Below, piece by piece: positions 6,108 through 8,123 of a stretch of 8,123 nt of DNA. The translations under genes were made by a program, and so were the position numbers. The notes under the pieces were generated by a model that searched no databases, was not told the DNA's origin, and saw nothing but the letters and a program-made list of their open reading frames with translations. Positions within the stretch are counted from its first letter, which is position 1. Each line of letters begins with the position of its first letter. Source of the stretch: an uncultured Campylobacter sp. (GTDB lineage: Bacteria; Campylobacterota; Campylobacteria; Campylobacterales; Campylobacteraceae); NCBI RefSeq assembly GCF_938018035.1, contig NZ_CALIJF010000078.1, positions 1 through 8,123 on the forward strand. The letters are read 5' to 3'.

Positions 6108-7755
6108 GATCAAAATTTGCGGCATCAAAAGCGTCGCCGAAGCCTGCGCCGTGCTGGCATGCAGCTCGGCTTTATACGCAAATTTAGAAAGCGCGGATGA
6201 CGCTAAAAATTTACCGCAATCAAGCGGCGAAAGCTCAATGAAAACTCCTAATTTTTGCGGCGAAAATTCTGGGCGGAATTTTAATTCGGATGCCGAGAAT
6301 GCTATGCGAAATTTCAATTCCGACAGTAAGAATTTCGCGCAAAATTTTAATCAAGGCGGCGAGAATTCCGCATGCCGCACGCAAGATTACGCAAATTTTA
6401 CGTGCGAGCAGAATTGTGATTGTGATAAAAATTTCGGTAGCGGTTTACGAAGCCATGGCGACGGCTCGGGCGTGCGCGTGGATTTTTTAGGCGTGATATT
6501 CGTATCAAGCTCCAAGCGCCGCGTGAGTATAGATACAGCGCGCGAGATCGCGCATATCGCGCATGAAAACGGCGCAAAGTGCGTCGGAGTCTTTGCTTTG
6601 AGCTCCGAAAAGCACGACACCACGCCGCACGAGTGCGAAAATTTTGGCGACAAAGCTCGCGGCGAAGAAATTTGTGAAGATAAAATTTACGCGGGCACGA
6701 GCGGCGACGCGAAATTTTACAAAGCTGCAGAATTTTACGAAAAGAAGTGCGACGATTTGGATGTAAATTTGAACGCAAACCGTGCTGTGCCCGTCTCGGC
6801 AAAGAATCAAAATTTTGAAATTTTAAATTCGGGAACCCTAAACGAGAAGCAAATTTTAAAAATTTGCGAGGCTTGCGAGCTGGACTGCGCTCAGATTTAT
6901 GGACACATAAGCGCGGATTTCAAAGCGCGGCTTAACGCGGCAGGCATCGAAGCGTGGCAGGTGCTAAGCATTGGCGCCGAAATGCTGCCTCTTGAGGGTT
7001 TGAGCTTCGATCGGATCTTATTCGACGCCAAAGGAGCGAGCTTGGGCGGTAACGGCGTGAGCTTCGACTGGGATCTGCTGCGACGCGTAGGGCTTGGCTA
7101 CGAAGGACAATACAGCGCGGCGCGCGATGAAAAATACTGCGCGGGCAACACAATGCAAAGCACAGGCGACGCAAGAGGCGATCTTGAGTGTAGTACGATC
7201 CGAGAGAATTTCGGCGAGGAAAAATTTTACTCACAGTGTACTGAAAACAGCGGCACAAAGCCCACAGAAAGCGATAATCACCGTGCCGCCAAAAATGGCG
7301 AGGCTAGTAAAATTGCGCATGCTGTCATCCGATCAAGCGATGCAGAGCCTGCAATAGAAAATTATGACCGCGATGCAAAGAATAGCGAGGAGTGCGGAGC
7401 CAGTGCGTGTATTGCTACTCAGTCAAACAATATAGAGCCCGCGAAGGAGGGCTCCGATCATTGCGGCGCAAACGACTATGAGGCGGGCGCGCCAAATATT
7501 GCGAATGACGGCGGCGAAGTAGGTAAGTTAGGTACCGCAAAGGATGGTATCGCAGATAAGTGTAGCACCGCCTCCAAAGGCGGCGCGATCTCTTTCATCC
7601 TCGCAGGCGGCATCGGCGCGCAAAATATCCGTGAGGCACTCGCACTGCACCCATACGCTATTGATCTAAACAGCCGCGTGGAGGACGCGCGAGGCATTAA
7701 AGATCCACAAAAGATAAGCGAAATTTTGCAAATTTTAAAAAATGCGCAAGGCTGA
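6091..7755 (+). CDS. trpF: Phosphoribosylanthranilate isomerase enlarged by three inserts
   Basis: TrpF isomerises phosphoribosylanthranilate to CdRP in a (beta/alpha)8 barrel, normally about 200 residues. This one has 554. The core pieces are residues 5-24 with KICG (catalytic Cys10), 128-170 (VDFLGVIFVSSSKRRVS ... CVGVFAL), 250-334 (EKQILKICEA...AQIYGHI...; FDAKGASLGGNGVSFDW with the catalytic Asp312) and 498-552 (SFILAGGIGAQNI ... AIDLNSRVED). These total about 209 residues and include both catalytic residues. Between them lie three polar low-complexity inserts of about 103, 79 and 163 residues. By barrel topology insert 2 follows strand 3 on the active-site face, while inserts 1 and 3 fall before strands 2 and 7 on the opposite face. 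The frame is open throughout, so it is probably a functional protein. It overlaps the methyltransferase gene by 17 bp and has only a weak ribosome binding site, suggesting translational coupling. Confidence 0.92.
   Translation: MSCESKIKICGIKSVAEACAVLACSSALYANLESADDAKNLPQSSGESSMKTPNFCGENSGRNFNSDAENAMRNFNSDSKNFAQNFNQGGENSACRTQDYANFTCEQNCDCDKNFGSGLRSHGDGSGVRVDFLGVIFVSSSKRRVSIDTAREIAHIAHENGAKCVGVFALSSEKHDTTPHECENFGDKARGEEICEDKIYAGTSGDAKFYKAAEFYEKKCDDLDVNLNANRAVPVSAKNQNFEILNSGTLNEKQILKICEACELDCAQIYGHISADFKARLNAAGIEAWQVLSIGAEMLPLEGLSFDRILFDAKGASLGGNGVSFDWDLLRRVGLGYEGQYSAARDEKYCAGNTMQSTGDARGDLECSTIRENFGEEKFYSQCTENSGTKPTESDNHRAAKNGEASKIAHAVIRSSDAEPAIENYDRDAKNSEECGASACIATQSNNIEPAKEGSDHCGANDYEAGAPNIANDGGEVGKLGTAKDGIADKCSTASKGGAISFILAGGIGAQNIREALALHPYAIDLNSRVEDARGIKDPQKISEILQILKNAQG
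6163..6471 (+). other. TrpF insert 1, Asn/Phe/Ser-rich
   Basis: About 103 codons between the first helix (VAEACAVL) and strand 2 (VDFLGVIF) of the barrel. The peptide is rich in Asn, Ser, Asp and Gly with repeated Asn-Phe pairs, and has several Cys in its second half. It carries about ten RAATTY words in 309 bp. Its centre is the 33-bp tandem repeat at 6274-6372. Confidence 0.7.
6274..6372 (+). repeat. Three 33-bp (11-codon) tandem repeats within trpF
   Basis: Three consecutive 11-residue units read RNFNSDAENAM (62-72), RNFNSDSKNFA (73-83) and QNFNQGGENSA (84-94). The common frame is (R/Q)NFN(S/Q)xxxNxx. Every unit carries the DNA word GAATTT, AAATTT or AAAATTTT at its Asn-Phe codons. Such tandem units can arise and change length by slippage, which offers a mechanism for growth of the insert. 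Confidence 0.75.
6601..6837 (+). other. TrpF insert 2, Lys/Glu/Asp-rich
   Basis: About 79 codons between strand 3 (CVGVFAL) and helix 3 (EKQILKICEA). The peptide is charged, with Cys, Tyr and Phe scattered in it (for example AKFYKAAEFYEKK). It holds about nine RAATTY words in 237 bp. By topology it leaves the barrel at the active-site end, where it could cover or disturb the catalytic face. Confidence 0.65.
7093..7581 (+). other. TrpF insert 3, about 163 codons, Ala/Asn/Glu/Gly-rich
   Basis: This stretch separates helix 6 (FDWDLLRRVG) from strand 7 (ISFILAGG). It is polar, poor in hydrophobic residues and probably disordered, with Cys at intervals. Only two RAATTY words occur in about 490 bp, both near its start, so it differs in composition from inserts 1 and 2. 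Its second half contains a degenerate 90-bp repeat (7246-7512). No intein splice-site motifs are visible. Confidence 0.65.
7246..7512 (+). repeat. Degenerate 90-bp (30-codon) repeats, about three copies, within trpF
   Basis: Residues 386-414, 415-444 and 445-474 can be aligned. Copies two and three share S-x-x-x-EPA-x-E and a later E-x-GA, and at DNA level both open with TCAA-C-AT--AGAGCC-GC. Copies one and two share R-x-AKN-x-E. The similarity is weak enough that the duplication must be old or relaxed. Spacing of 30 codons is exact between copies two and three. Confidence 0.4.
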
Positions 7756-7817
7756 TCTCTGCGTGCAAACTCGCGCGATAGTTATATCTAAATCAAGCGC
7801 GTATAAGGAGGGACCAA
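7756..7817 (+). other. Gap with strong ribosome binding site before the last reading frame
   Basis: The 62-bp gap after trpF holds AAGGAGG (7805-7811), a perfect anti-16S match six bases before ATG 7818. The other trp genes here have weaker sites. A poor -10-like TATATC (7783-7788) is present, but no clear terminator is seen, so the next gene may be read from the same transcript. Confidence 0.5.
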
Positions 7818-8123
7818 ATGCGTAACAACGAAATTGCTAGGTTTGGCATAAGCAAAACGTGGTATGATAAAAATATAAAGGATTTCTTACAAAATAAAAA
7901 TTGCGATAAGCAAAATTTAGCGGGCAGCGGGCTAAAATTTACGAGCGATGGCAGGCGAAATTCTATAAATGTCAGCGAACGAAATTTTACGAATGCCGTT
8001 GAACAAAAATCGCAAAGCGATTTCTCTTGCACCACTGATACGCCCTCGCAAAATTTTAAAACTCAAACAAGGGATTACGACAAAGAGCCGATAATCATAA
8101 AAGACCACGCTATAATTTTAAAT
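7818..8123 (+). CDS. Unrecognised protein, N-terminal 102 codons only
   Basis: An open frame starts with ATG behind an excellent ribosome binding site and continues to the window end without a stop. I do not recognise the product. The first 27 residues (opening MRNNEIARFG, then SKTWYDKNIKDFL) look like ordinary folded sequence. Residues 28-90 are polar and low in complexity, with RNFTNAVE and SQNF resembling TrpF insert 1. From about residue 91 (PIIIKDHAIILN) hydrophobic sequence returns. It therefore seems to be another conserved protein carrying an insert. It is not the start of TrpB or TrpA, which would be expected next in a Campylobacter trp operon. Codons are richer in A/T than in the upstream genes. 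Confidence 0.7.
   Translation, partial: MRNNEIARFGISKTWYDKNIKDFLQNKNCDKQNLAGSGLKFTSDGRRNSINVSERNFTNAVEQKSQSDFSCTTDTPSQNFKTQTRDYDKEPIIIKDHAIILN

Noticed and set aside
6398..6802. 134-codon frame on the minus strand within trpF
   Set aside because: It lies opposite the trpF frame, is extremely Arg-rich, has no ribosome binding site and matches no family; it is a shadow of a low-complexity insert.
7093..7581. TrpF insert 3 as an intein or intron
   Set aside because: No Cys/Ser-first and His-Asn-last intein junctions, no homing endonuclease motifs, no stops or intron-like structure; composition is that of disordered repeats.
6091..7755. trpF as a pseudogene, frameshifted gene or assembly error
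   Set aside because: One uninterrupted frame, all core blocks in order in the same frame, and both catalytic residues kept. Three independent in-frame errors are unlikely.

Overview
The window looks like chromosome from a higher-GC Campylobacter, such as the C. gracilis / C. showae / C. rectus group. This rests on the trpE-trpGD gene order with a fused TrpG-TrpD protein, a promoter with a good -10 box and no recognisable -35, and the very frequent word AAATTT. The species assignment is an inference.

Layout. Positions 1-542 are non-coding, with a 33-bp tandem repeat and a tRNA-like 3' fragment. yaaA (peroxide-stress protein) lies on the minus strand at 543-1274. A short divergent promoter region separates it from the tryptophan genes on the plus strand: trpE (best start 1401), a 291-bp gap with two large inverted repeats, then trpGD (TTG start at 3372). 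Next come a D12-class DNA adenine methyltransferase that abuts trpGD, and trpF, which overlaps the methyltransferase by 17 bp. After a 62-bp gap an unrecognised reading frame starts at 7818 and runs off the window. It is not trpB or trpA.

Together, TrpE and the TrpG half of TrpGD form anthranilate synthase. The TrpD half adds phosphoribosyl, and TrpF isomerises phosphoribosylanthranilate to CdRP. The final enzyme, tryptophan synthase, is not in the window.

Three things stand out. First, TrpF is 554 residues because three low-complexity inserts (about 345 residues) interrupt an otherwise intact core of about 209 residues, and TrpE carries two more. Second, my hand count gives about 100 RAATTY hexamers (mostly AAATTT) in 8.1 kb, against about 8 expected by chance. 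They are densest in intergenic DNA and in several of the inserts, where the word is read as Asn-Phe, Lys-Phe or Asn-Leu. Third, an adenine methyltransferase is embedded in the operon. RAATTY is, from memory of the literature, the site methylated by the C. jejuni orphan enzyme CtsM that marks self DNA for natural transformation. One testable idea is that the inserts partly persist as carriers of a methylated DNA word.
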